Of a stretch of 64,000 nucleotides of DNA, positions 12,301-22,610 are shown piece after piece. This DNA comes from Angiostrongylus vasorum (taxonomy: Eukaryota; Nematoda; Chromadorea; Rhabditida; Metastrongylidae). Position 1 is the first letter of the stretch. Each line of letters begins with the position of its first letter. The position numbers and the translations under genes are program-made. The stretch is from NCBI GenBank assembly GCA_018806985.1, contig JADANN010000187.1, forward strand, positions 310,001-374,000. The letters are read 5' to 3'. The notes under the pieces are model-generated. The model saw only the letters and a program-made list of their open reading frames with translations. It did not search any database and was not told the origin of the DNA.

Positions 12301-15300
12301 CACATGACATTGAAGTCACTCAATTGGAATGAGTGTAGCGCACGTAGTGATGGAAAATTCCTATCAAATCTTCCCAAGAAATACCAACGAAGCAGGGACG
12401 TCTATCAGCTCAACGAGACAGGAAAAATGAACATGCGCAATGATGCGCATGAGTCGGAAGAAGACCTAGTTCATGAAAAAACCCTTGGTGCGAAGGCCAT
12501 CAGACCAAACTAAACGGTTCTCTTCTTGCAGAGATCACCTCTTACGTATAACTTTGGGCGTTCAATGAACAATGGCAACAACATGAAGAAGGAATTAGAT
12601 AGAAGAACCAGAACAGCTTGGAAAGCATTCGAGCCTCTCAAAGAAGCCACCGACTAACCAAAGCATCCGAGTATCCACGCCCACGTTTTTGACTCAACAC
12701 TCTTTCCAGCGTTCTGTTACGCTGCAAAGACAGAGAGACATAGGCTGATACTTCAACCACGACAAGTATACTGCGCACTAATCCTAGATCGCTTGAACAT
12801 CGTCTTCTGAAGTACAACAGGCACACGCAACACCTAGCCGGAACACGATTCTCTGGTCTTCAAAACCTAGAATACCATACACGTAGGACAGCCTAGGATA
12901 ACTAGAACTTCGGGAGCCAGGAGAATATACATTAATAGGGAGACATATGGGCCTGTTACATAATAAGAAGAATAAATGACATATCGACGAAAATAAGTGG
13001 TGGACTCCAAGAAAACGCAAGCGTCCTCTTTGGAAGATCAACGAAACGATGAGTGGACGTGTTCGTAACTAAAGTCACACAGGTGTACTCGCAGCTGCAG
13101 TTGTTTTACAAAACAGAGTATAATACTTACACCCACTACCAAGCTTAAATCAAACCACCCCCATGACGACAACTGCGGGGCAAAGAACCGAGTGCAGAAT
13201 GTGCTGGAGTCCGCACAACTTGTTAAGGCTGTGGCCGTTTACGTAGGTAAGTGTATTTTAGTCGTTCCAAAAATGGGGAAATAAATCTAAAAGCATGAAG
13301 ATGGAAAGCATGAAAAGAAAGGACCTTCAAAAAAAGAACAGAACTACATAAAAAATATTTGAACAGAACAAAAAATAGGGCGGAAAGCGCAGAGAAGCGT
13401 CGTGCACATCTCCGTGTGGAGTGAGAAAAGGATAGTAGGCGTTGAATTTAAAAGACGTTGCGCATAACAAAAAATAAGAGATAGCTTCAGGTTTGTCAAA
13501 CAAAGTTAACCTTAGACGACAAACGTTGAATTTTCAACATTGATTTAACACTCATGAGTCTGTCATGTATGCGAAGGCAAGTTCAGCATTCATGGTATCA
13601 TTGAATATCACCTACCGCTTCTGTTGCATAAATTGTTTCCAATGTGTCTACTATGGTTTTGCTATGCAGAGTCTCAACAGCCGATTGAAAATAACGAAGA
13701 CAGTTATCCAGAGCTGCAGCATGATTAGCAATACGTAGCATTGATTCGGAGGTTGTTGTGCATTGTGACTAAAAAAACGGAATATTTAAATGGTCTTTGG
13801 TCTGCTGGTCTATATTTGGTCTACATTTAAGTGGCCTTTAAATGATTTGGTGTAGTCTTTGGAAAGTGGACGACATTCGTGATGGAATAAAGTGCACATG
13901 TATTTTTGCACGCAAGACCATGGGTTGTAGTTCGAATTCAAGAGCTTTTTTCTAGGAACGTGGAGTGACACGGCAGTTGACAGTTGTGTTCAATGTGAGA
14001 AATCTTGACGAACGAATCAAAGACTGGTCGAGAAGCTAAGAATGTTTTTGAACAATGTACCGTGCCTTAGCTCTTTTGTCAATTCGACAGTAACAATCAG
14101 CTGTGATAAAGACATATTCCTTCAAGAAAGTATAGAGGGAACTGTAGTCAATGAGCGGGCACATCTTGCAGGAAAATAACAACCACAAAACAGATAGCCA
14201 GCACTGAACCGCTGCATTGGACAAGTCCTTCAGAGCACCTCATAATGGATTACTCATGACTTAATGACTAAGAATAAGAAGAAAACGAAGGTAATAATGT
14301 TAGACAACACCGATCATCCGTCAGAATGTCACCAAGACACCTATGTGGTGACCGACCATCCTATCATCCAGTTGTTTATCCTACGTGCACTTTCCTGCGC
14401 TTAAACATACCCGATGCGGCCAAGGGAACATGCCCTTTCGAATACCCCACAAAAGATTCAAAGCGAGTGACTGCATCCACAATTCGAAAAGTTCTCACAG
14501 GTGAGAAGAAGAGAGCTCTCAACCGTTTACCGTCTCATCGTGGCGGGAGGTGTACCTGGGTGCCGGGCTGCGATTTACAGCGGGAGAAATCATCCCCCTG
14601 GCAGGGTCTCCCAAACTGAGAAAGAGTCCGGCGTTTCCATCAGGAAGTCCAGCTAAAAGTAAACTAATACCAGGATCCACCACCGTCCTGGTATCAAAGT
14701 CGCATGGTGGCAAATCTCCCTCTGATCCACAAGGGGTGCGACTGCCTGTAGTGGTGAAGACCTGGGGCAGACTTTGGCCACGCTGACTTCGGGATTCCAG
14801 GAAATCACAATAGCTTAACCAGCAAATCTCCCAAAAATGGAGGTTTTGCTGGGGCCCGCACAACCAGTGAGCATGTATTCAACAGAAGATAAGTAATAAG
14901 AAAAAAAACGCTTCTGACATGTTACATTAAACAAAATGAATGCTTAGTATTGCTTCACCCACCATTTTTGTTTTGGCAAGCGGGTAAGTGTTAATAAGCG
15001 TTATTAGTGTTAAGGAGCCACAGCTGAGTATTGAACTGCATGTAGAAAGACCGAGAACGTGGAAAAAGCACCAAGCAATATGAAAAACCTTCTCCATTTC
15101 TTCTACGCCACCTTTGCATTATTTCTTCCCTTTTAAAATACGCCATGAAAAGTTTAACTTTTTTGTAAGAGAGCAAAAGTGTCAACGATAAGTATTATTC
15201 ACTTCAATCAAGTGAACGAAACTTTAAGAGTTACGACGTATGGTTGCTGTTGAAAACAGAAGAGATAGTGATCACTTGTGACGACAATATCAAAATAGTT

Positions 15301-18300
15301 ACCAAAATCGACTTTCTGTTGACCTTGTCACTGGATTATAAATCTGTTTTAACTTATTATTTACTGCCTATTCTTTTTAACGGCAGTGTATGTATTGTGA
15401 AATATAACTTTAATGGTGCTGAGATATTTGCAAATATCTCAGCATCATTAAAGTTATAAATCTGTTGCTCTTTTTTACACCAATCGCGAGGTTGCTATTC
15501 AGCACCACGTTTACTTCCTCACAAATATAGCACATAGAACACAACGGTAGCTGGTGTTTCGGCGGTATCGCCTTCTTCAGAGCCTGGAAGGGCACACTAA
15601 TATGCAATTTACTAGGTCAAACGCTTCAACAACGCAAACAGAAAGATGAAAAATCTGAACAATAATTACACGATCACCGGCTTCTTGAAAAAACCCACCA
15701 TTTTTATCTGTTTTCCAACAAGGAAGAACAGCCGCTTAGAGTCGCATATGGTTGTTTACTACACCACCCACATCAAAAATCAGTTCTGAGATACGCGGCT
15801 AGATCAGCTGTTATCTCAGGGCACTCTCTCCTGCTACTCATTCTCTGATTTTTGGAATTTACCCAATATACATTAAGTTCACCACGGAGAAACCGAGAAA
15901 AAACTGGCTTCCGTTTCTAAACGTTCAAATAAACCTATCAAGTAGCGGTTACATGACAAAGTGGTACCGAAAGAGAAGTAACAAGAACATCCTCGTTCAT
16001 TTCCTTTCTTCCCACCCTTCACACACAAAGAGGGCGCTTGTGAGAAACATGTTTCGAACAGCCACCTCTGTGTGCACAAGTAAGGTACTAAAAGAAGAAC
16101 CCCCGAAACTTGGCTCGGGAAATAGCCATCTCCAATAGCTACGAAATAGTGACTCCACGACATAAGTCTAGAAGGAGAGCGACACCCCAAAACGAACGGT
16201 TTGGCCAAAACAAAATCCCGTTTATCTTGCCCTTCATTAGGGATGAAATAAGTCTAGCGATAAAACGATCCTTAAGAAGGGCAGATCTGGAGGAATCGGT
16301 AGCGATAGTTGAAATACCGGATACTCTACGTCGTCAGTTAGTTCGTAACCGCCTGCATGACCGTCTATGTGGAACACCAAACTGCGTAACTTGCCCTTAC
16401 GCCAAAGACGGTGACTGCATGAGTTCAGGTACAATATGCCTGATTTTTTTGTAGTACTTGCGAAGACGAATATATCGTTGAAACGGGTAGACTTTTATGT
16501 ATCCGCATAAAAGAACACCCAGGTGGCAAACGAAAATCAAAACAAGGCACGCCGCTAGGCACGCACAGGATACAAAAAACATAGCGGAGAAGATTTTGAT
16601 GTGAAAGTCGCTATCATCGCACGGGAGAGTAAAACACCAACGCGCAAATTTCTCGGGGGCTTTTTGGAAAAGTTCCAAAAATCCGAGAATGAATAGCAGG
16701 GGAGAATGCCCTGAGATAACGCGTGATCTAGCCTCGTATCTCAGAAATGATTTTTGATGTGGGTGGTGCAGTAACCAACCATATGCGACTCTAAGGGGCT
16801 GTTCTTCCTTGGTGGAAGGCAAATAAAAAACGGTGGGTTTTTCGAGAAACCGGTGGTCGTGTAATTATTGTTCAGATTTTCATCTTTCTGTTTGCGTTGT
16901 TGAAGTGTTTGACCTAGTAAATTACACATTAGTGTACCCTTCCAGGCTCTGAAGAAGGCGATGCTGCCGAGACGTCAGCTACCGTTGTTGTGCGTGTTAT
17001 ATTTGTGAGGAAGTAAATGTGTGCTGAATAACAAACTCGCGACTGCTGTAAAAAAGAGAACAACAGATTATCAAGATAGACTAACGTATAGTATACAACA
17101 AGACCAAGCATTTATTGTTTCCTAGATGAACAGACACAAAGTTGTTACCGCAATGTTTATTTCAAGACAGCTGACGTTGCAGCTGATTTCACGTTCTTCA
17201 AAGTTAATAGCACGCCAGCCCTGAGAATTACTAGGAGAACAAGCGTTGAAGCAAGCAATCCAACTATAAAAAGAAACCTACCAAATGTTCCATACAAAGG
17301 TAGACTAGTCCTCCTTACAAGAACCTTTAATATAAATGAAAAACATGATCATGCGACTTTAATACGTAGTGATGCCATTTTGCTTTCATGAATGACACTC
17401 AATGATAAATGTGGTATAAGTGGACGCTCCACGTAACTTGATCTGCTTACCTTAATGGCAACTTCTTTAACTGAAAGATGTTGAAGGCTCTCAGCAAGGT
17501 TCTTCTCCGCTTGACTCAGTTGAGTCAAGATCTTGGTAAATTCGCGTGCGGCAGAAACCAAGCAACCGTACCTTTTGTGCAGTTCCTTGAGGTCTTCACA
17601 TTCCTTTTCAAACACTTCATCGACGGTCTTATCTGTCTTTCCCATGTGTTCTAAAAGCTGCTGTCTTGAATTTTTAAATGTCCCAATGGTCCACTTCTTT
17701 AAAGATTCCACTTTGGCAGCAACATCCACGCTATAAGGTTGAGATGAGGACACGAATTCAAAGATGATCAAGAGTAAAAGAAGGCATAGTGCTACCGAGC
17801 AATGAAAAACACAGGTATTACATGCTCTGTGATAGATGCTAGACGAGTACTTCTCCAGCATTGGTACTTGTGGTAGAACTAGTATAGGTAACAGTAAAAG
17901 AGCCACAGAACTCTCACTATTAAAACAAGTGCAACAACTACTTCGCCCTAATACTAAAACAACAAATATGGTGTTGTATCTTAAAAGTCTAGTACAAATA
18001 TATTTATCGAAATACGAAAGTATAATTCAGTAAACGAGTAAACGAACTTTCCAACGGCTTCAGCCATTTTGGGAATGTTAGGGAAACGGCTCGTGATATC
18101 CGACCGGTTGTCATTAATCGGAACACTTCTGCCTTAAAAAAAAAGCAAGACTATAGTACACAGCAAAATCTTCAGTCTGGTGCTCTGGTAACACAACAAA
18201 AACTGATAATTCAATTCGCACAGTTTTGGAATCAGTCCACTACTTAGTTCACTAACACATAGACGCAGTGGGGCATTAGCCACCTGCAGTACGTCCGACT

Positions 18301-20001
18301 GCACCTAATTTTCAGCCATTATGGAAATGCTGGGGGCGCGTGTAGTGCAGCGATCGACGGCGCCCTGCAATGCACATGGGATCGATCCTGGCACCCGTGG
18401 CTCACCAAGCCCTCCATCCCTCCGGGGTCGGCAAATTGGTACAACACTTGTCTGGGAGGACAGCAGCACTGGCTCGACACACCGGTAGGCCACCGCGAGT
18501 CATTGTGTACACCAGATATGCACTCTGTTACCTCCAAGCGATGCGTAATTAAGTCGAATGCATGGCGCGTCCCTCAGGGGGTTGGTCGAAGCCGACAGCT
18601 TTATCTTTTATCCTTATCGATATGTTAGTTTTTCAACAATAAACAATAATTTTTCAAACAACCTGACCATTTGGAGGGTTGTGAACAAGATAGGATTGTA
18701 GAACAAACTTTGCTCTGCCATTCCATGAGTATGAATGGTATTTATGCTACTATTTACTATGGTATTACTATAGTTCATCGCGCAAAAATGTTACAGTTAG
18801 CACTTGGGAAGGTCTTAAAGCTTATTTAGAGTCTACTTTGATATCCCTAACGGCCATTCATTCCATGTAATAACCACAGAGATTAAAACGAAATAAGAGC
18901 TAATTGTTAGTAAAATTACTAGTCCTTTTCATTCTTCTCCGAAAGGTTCATTTTAAATAAACCATTGAGTGTACAGAATGGTTTTTCTGGCCCGATCCTA
19001 CCCACATTCATCTGCTTTTCCACCACTTACGGATTGGATATACAAAGATGGAAAAGTTCTGTAACCCACTTAGTCGAAAACGGACATTACACATCCAAAC
19101 CGTCGTTTATGTGCCAAGTTCGAATTCGAAAAACCAACAAATTTACGCTTACGTCAAATCCGAGGAATCCTCCCCTTTTTTGTTCAGAAAAGAAAACTAA
19201 CATATGTGGTCGGAACAACCGCTTATTATACTAAAAAAAAACTGCCGGAAATCTGAATAAGCCTATGAACCTCAAATAGGGAACCCCCTGTACATGTTAA
19301 CGCATGCCACAACAATGATCGATGATATGAGAGTTAAAATTCCGCAGAACTAGCACTTTACCTCCGACTGGTTACCATGTAGATGAATACTTTTTTTTTG
19401 TCCTTACAGAGAAACGGGACACGTAGTGGTTACCCACGTCATGCATTACATGTAAAAACGCTTGTTCTACCCTACTTCGGAACCTCCAAGCCTCTCATAC
19501 CTGTCCAAGAGACAAAGGATAAAGCTTTCAGTGTTGATCAATCCCCGAGAGATGGGCCTGCATTCGACTCCAACAAGCATCGTTGGAAGTGACTGAGTGC
19601 ATATCTGGCCTTTACAACGACCCGCGATGGTCTACCGATGAATCGAGCCAGTGCTGCTATCCTCCCAGACAAGTCTGGTACCGATTTGCCGACCCCACGA
19701 AGATGGAAGGGTTGGTGAGTCTTGAGCGCGGGAATCGATCCCATGTGCATTGCAGGGCTACTCCGACCACTCATCTGCACGCGTTTTTCTATCTAATCCT
19801 ATTTTTATATCCTCTTGCGCCTAGTTTACACTCGTCTAAGAGATAGCTACTACGAGGTCTAACAAAAACGAATAAAAGGAATACTTGCTTAGGTGAAAAC
19901 AATGAAGGTACAACACATGAATACTTACATGAAGACATCACATCAACACCGTATCGAACAGCAGCTGATGGTTGAAACATTGACTGATCACCTTCAGACA
20001 T
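9339..20001 (-). CDS. ARFIP: arfaptin-like BAR-domain protein (N-terminus unresolved)
   Basis: Arfaptins bind Arl1/Arf and Rac GTPases at trans-Golgi membranes and sense curvature through an AH/BAR dimer. Four C-terminal exons join in frame: 17730-17451 ([18 protein letters not shown] and [13 protein letters not shown]), 13768-13616 ([18 protein letters not shown]), 9735-9592 ([17 protein letters not shown] and [10 protein letters not shown]) and 9506-9339 ([26 protein letters not shown], stop). These cover the BAR coiled coils in family order. A likely first exon is 20001-19929, starting [10 protein letters not shown] three bases after a TTTTACTAG trans-splice-like acceptor. It ends in phase 1 while exon 17730 needs phase 2, so at least one exon is missing. 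A 22-nt candidate at 19174-19153 would fit the phase but has a weak acceptor. The donor after 9592 (GTGGGC) is not ideal. The introns at 9.7-13.6 and 13.8-17.4 kb are full of transposons. The gene lies downstream of rheb on the same strand. Confidence 0.85.
10405..13245 (+). mobile_element. RTE-type LINE, degenerate, inside an arfaptin intron
   Basis: Translated pieces in shifting frames follow the RTE order. The endonuclease C-terminal part has [10 protein letters not shown] near 10545, and [10 protein letters not shown] after frame correction near 10700. A linker contains [15 protein letters not shown]. The reverse transcriptase has [20 protein letters not shown] near 11890, [18 protein letters not shown] at 12028 and [14 protein letters not shown] near 12090. 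The C-terminal stretch ends in CRMCWSPHN near 13200. The RT active-site box and many codons are lost through stops and frameshifts, so it is dead. It lies antisense to arfaptin and is split by a SINE at 11249-11535. Confidence 0.85.
11249..11535 (+). repeat. SINE family A copy nested in the RTE LINE
   Basis: A full-length copy with head GGCGCATGTGGCGCAGTGG, core GGCAAATTGGTACCAGAG and tail TATCGTTTATCC. It is flanked by near-identical 11-bp duplications, TTTGATGATCG (11238-11248) and TTTGATGGTCG (11536-11546). The RTE reading resumes on the far side with [20 protein letters not shown], so the insertion post-dates the LINE. Confidence 0.88.
14517..14870 (+). repeat. repeat family C copy
   Basis: Starts CTCAACCGTTTACCGTCTCA and ends GGGGCCCGCACAACCAGTG. 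It is in an arfaptin intron, antisense to the gene, and collinear with the other C copies. Confidence 0.8.
15357..15457. repeat. SINE family B tail ending in a 54-bp palindrome
   Basis: An inverted family B tail (TTATTTACTGCCTATTC) runs into a near-perfect palindrome at 15404-15457, centred on TATTTGCAAATA. It directly abuts the left arm of the Penelope-like element. Confidence 0.75.
15459..17069 (+). mobile_element. Penelope-like retroelement (GIY-YIG), 5'-truncated, with inverted flanks
   Basis: The arms 15459-15860 and 16670-17069 are inverted copies of about 400 bp each, differing at scattered sites. The 809-bp centre and the start of the right arm are coding remnants of a Penelope-like protein. 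They contain [15 protein letters not shown] near 16040, [20 protein letters not shown] near 16215 and the pre-nuclease zinc-like [17 protein letters not shown] near 16372. A GIY-YIG nuclease follows, with [16 protein letters not shown] near 16460. YIG has become YIV, the LEAFW-type catalytic glutamate region reads GGFLE, and there are frameshifts, so the nuclease is dead. The left arm is a reversed copy of the element's own 3' end. It lies antisense within the arfaptin intron between exons 17451 and 13768. Confidence 0.85.
18334..18612 (+). repeat. SINE family A copy
   Basis: Well preserved: head GGCGCGTGTAGTGCAGCGAT, B-box-like GGGATCGATCC, core GTCGGCAAATTGGTAC and tail TTTATCTTTTATCC. It lies in the arfaptin 5' intron, antisense to the gene. 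Confidence 0.85.
19512..19783 (-). repeat. SINE family A copy
   Basis: Reverse copy: tail ACAAAGGATAAAGCTTTC at the left, core CAAGTCTGGTACCGATTTGC and a partly lost head at the right (CACTCATCTGCACGCG). Confidence 0.8.
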
Positions 20002-20012
20002 CGTCTAGTAAA
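20002..20012 (-). promoter_or_regulatory. candidate trans-splice acceptor of arfaptin
   Basis: On the minus strand TTTTACTAG is followed by ACG and the ATG at 20001. An acceptor three bases before a start codon is what spliced-leader addition produces in nematodes. Inferred from sequence only. Confidence 0.5.
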
Positions 20013-20531
20013 ACAACAGAAGTAAGCTGAACACTTTAAATAATGCATACTGATCATCTAGCGACGTTTTTCATTGCAGAAAACTCAGACGGAGTTAACA
20101 CGAACCAGAATTTTACACATGAAAACAAAAAAAACAAATGAAGGAAAAATTGGGACCATATCCATCATGGAAGAAAACATCACCTTAAGCCTCTAATATA
20201 AACTTTTTAATAAATATATGAATATCAACAAAGAATGTGTACAATATGCCAGTAATACAAACAAAATCGAAACGTAAACTCGCTTAGAACTTTCAACTGC
20301 ATTGGTATTTGAACATCGAATGGGACCATATTCGCTTTGAAAGGACTACTAGAAAGGGTTTCGTCCATTAAATACCTTACACACGTTCCACCGTACTTCT
20401 GACGTTTCAGTGGCACGTACTGGGATGGATGCAAAATCATTACATAGAAGATTTTCAAATGGCATTACGTTCAAACAAAAATGCTTCGACTAGTAACAAA
20501 AAGAACAACGAAGAAGATTTCCCTATGAATC

Positions 20532-22596
20532 TTAAGAAATCCTACACTTCCCACTCTGGTGGTCACTTATGTTCCCTCTCGCAAGCTCGATCTGATGAAG
20601 CATCTTATCAAAAATCTGTTGCACTGCCTGAAAAAAAGAGAAACAATATCCATGTGAGAACACCAAACACTAAGTCGAAAAGAAGAAGAAGAAGTTACAG
20701 TGTTGTCCTTAGCTGATGTTTCAATGAAGGCTGCCCTCCACTTTTGAGCCAGTTTTGAACCGTCTTCTTTCGTAACCATTCGTGACGAGTGTTGTAAGTC
20801 AACTTTGTTTCCTACAATGACGATCGGCACTCTGAAACCAGATTCTCTTCTATACGGACAAATAGAAGAAGCAGAATGTTGATGACGAATGATATCAAGA
20901 CTTACTTGTTATCTCCAATAGTTTCCATAATCTTGTCGTGAATAATTTGAATGATTTCAAATCTGAAATGGTCCTTTCTCGTGAAGCTAAAAAATGTCAA
21001 CCACAAGTGCTACAGTACGGAAAATACTCACGATTTCTTATCATCGATTGCATAAACCAATATGAAGCCATCGATATCAACTGAACAACTTCGGGGGAAT
21101 ATTGAGTACTCTTGCTGTCCTGCAGTGTCTAAAGAAAACTGGAATTCCAAACTATTATGCACAATCTAAAAAACCTCTCTCCTGACCAACAAAATGTGCA
21201 AGTACATGAAAAATCTGCATAGATAAATAACACGAGATAATGTAACATTTTATTTGTTGCCCATTCTTTTTCCATGGTACGGTATGATACGCGATGTGTA
21301 ATACAAAGGGTAATAGCTGGTTCGATTCCCACCGCAGACACCTGCGGTCCGTAGATTTGCAAATATGTCGACATGATTGTGGTTAACATGAGATAGATAG
21401 TATTGGAAAATCTTCCAAAAAAGATACACATATAAAGTAACGGTTCATTAAACCACAAAGGACAATGACCTGCAGAAGAAAGTAACTAACTATTTCGTCA
21501 TATTTCCATCAAGGGTTCTTCTTCATTTAAACTTCATCTCATTTTTCATACTATGTGAAATACAACCACAATAATGCTGAAATATCCGCAAAGATCCGGA
21601 CCGCAGGTGCTTGCGGTGGGGATCGAACCACCCACTACCTCTTCCAAGCGTTACTGATTTTTAATCCACGAATCTAATGATGCTGTTAGCATATCTATAA
21701 CAGGCAATTCTTCATCATACGCCTCCTGTTTCACGATACCGATCGTCTCCTGCATAAAGGAAAAAATGAAGTCCCAATGATTAAGTTACCTATAGTGGCT
21801 TACTAAACCGTCAAGACAGGATTCTAATAAGTAGCACAAAAACCAGCCCAGCTCTAAAATATTCGAGACGCATCCTTGCGAATTACTGCCCAAGTCCCCG
21901 TCAGCGGAACCGATGACGGATTACAATGAAGTGCTTCTGAGGCTTACATAAAAAAGTGACATAGTAAATTCCGAAGGCTATTAGATAAAAACCTAATGGA
22001 ACAGAGTTTCGAATTTCATGGGATCTAGTAGAAACTGTGGAAGAAGGATCTATCAGAAGAACTCATTTAAAATCCTTCTAGCTCTGAAGAAACTAAGGCC
22101 AGCAATTAGGGACAAATCGGTGGCCATTTCTTCAGAAAATCATGCATGCGTTAGACTTAGTCGTAAACAATAACAAAACAGTTCGGTTTCATAGCTCATT
22201 TGTGAAACTTTGATAACTTTGCTGCAAAAAAAAATAGCTGTAAAAAACAAAGCAAGATTGTCCATCACTTTAACAAAACTTGTTTGTGCCAGTTTTCAGG
22301 TCCTTGTGAAAAGTCAGAGAGACTCAAGAAGGTCCAGACAACATTCATCAGAAAACGTGGAATAAAGCCAGATACCCCAGAAAACCAAAGACTGAAGGAA
22401 CACCTGTAATCCTCAGATTGTAATCTCGTCCGAACCAACGATACGGTTTATTATGTAAGTCCTCTATAGTGGTATCGTAAGCATCCGGGAAATGTCCTTG
22501 TACAAATCGCAATGTGATTGAAGACTTTCCAACACAGGGATAGCCCATCAAAGCGATCTTCCGTGTTATCATATTCTTGCTGGAGGCAGTGGTCAT
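20532..22596 (-). CDS. rheb-1: Rheb small GTPase (RHEB-1)
   Basis: Rheb-GTP activates TORC1 at lysosomal/endomembranes. Five exons join with perfect phase: 22596-22404, 21128-21032, 20962-20906, 20831-20699 and 20627-20532, giving 191 aa against about 184 in human. G1 is GYPCVGKSS (18-26), the effector threonine is T43 in YDTTIED, G3 is DTAGQQEY (65-72), G4 is NKVD (124-127) and G5 is ETSAK (153-157). The chain ends in CRIS, a CaaX box with C188, so farnesylation is expected. The G1 loop lacks glycines at the Ras G12/G13-equivalent positions, as is usual for Rheb. The start lies four bases after a TTTCTTTAG acceptor, suggesting spliced-leader addition. Intron 1 (1.27 kb) holds SINE B pieces. 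The gene is divergent from spk-1. Homology is certain; the exon ends are inferred from splice signals and frame. Confidence 0.95.
21238..21640. repeat. SINE family B fragments in rheb-1 intron 1
   Basis: 21238-21385 has an inverted tail (TTTATTTGTTGCCCATTC) joined to a forward B-box and middle (GGTTCGATTCCC, CACCTGCGGTCCG, GCAAATATGTCGACATGAT). 21560-21640 is a reverse middle fragment with AATGCTGAAATATCCGCAAA and a B-box-like GGGATCGAACC. Confidence 0.6.
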
Positions 22597-22610
22597 TAAA
22601 CTAAAGAAAC
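22597..22610 (-). promoter_or_regulatory. candidate trans-splice acceptor of rheb-1
   Basis: Minus strand: GTTTCTTTAG then TTTA then ATG. It is a strong nematode 3' splice site with no upstream exon needed, consistent with SL trans-splicing. Confidence 0.55.

Noticed and set aside
16397..16822. 141-codon minus-strand ORF
   Set aside because: It is antisense to the Penelope-like GIY-YIG remnant, which explains the open frame.
17349..17906. Reading the whole 185-codon frame as one arfaptin exon with a hydrophobic N-terminus
   Set aside because: Only 17730-17451 fits the family. The hydrophobic start is intron sequence before an acceptor at 17731, and the end runs past a good donor at 17450.
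22348..22403. Extension of rheb-1 exon 1 past LRIT
   Set aside because: The conserved DTAGQ follows only after splicing from 22404 to 21128.
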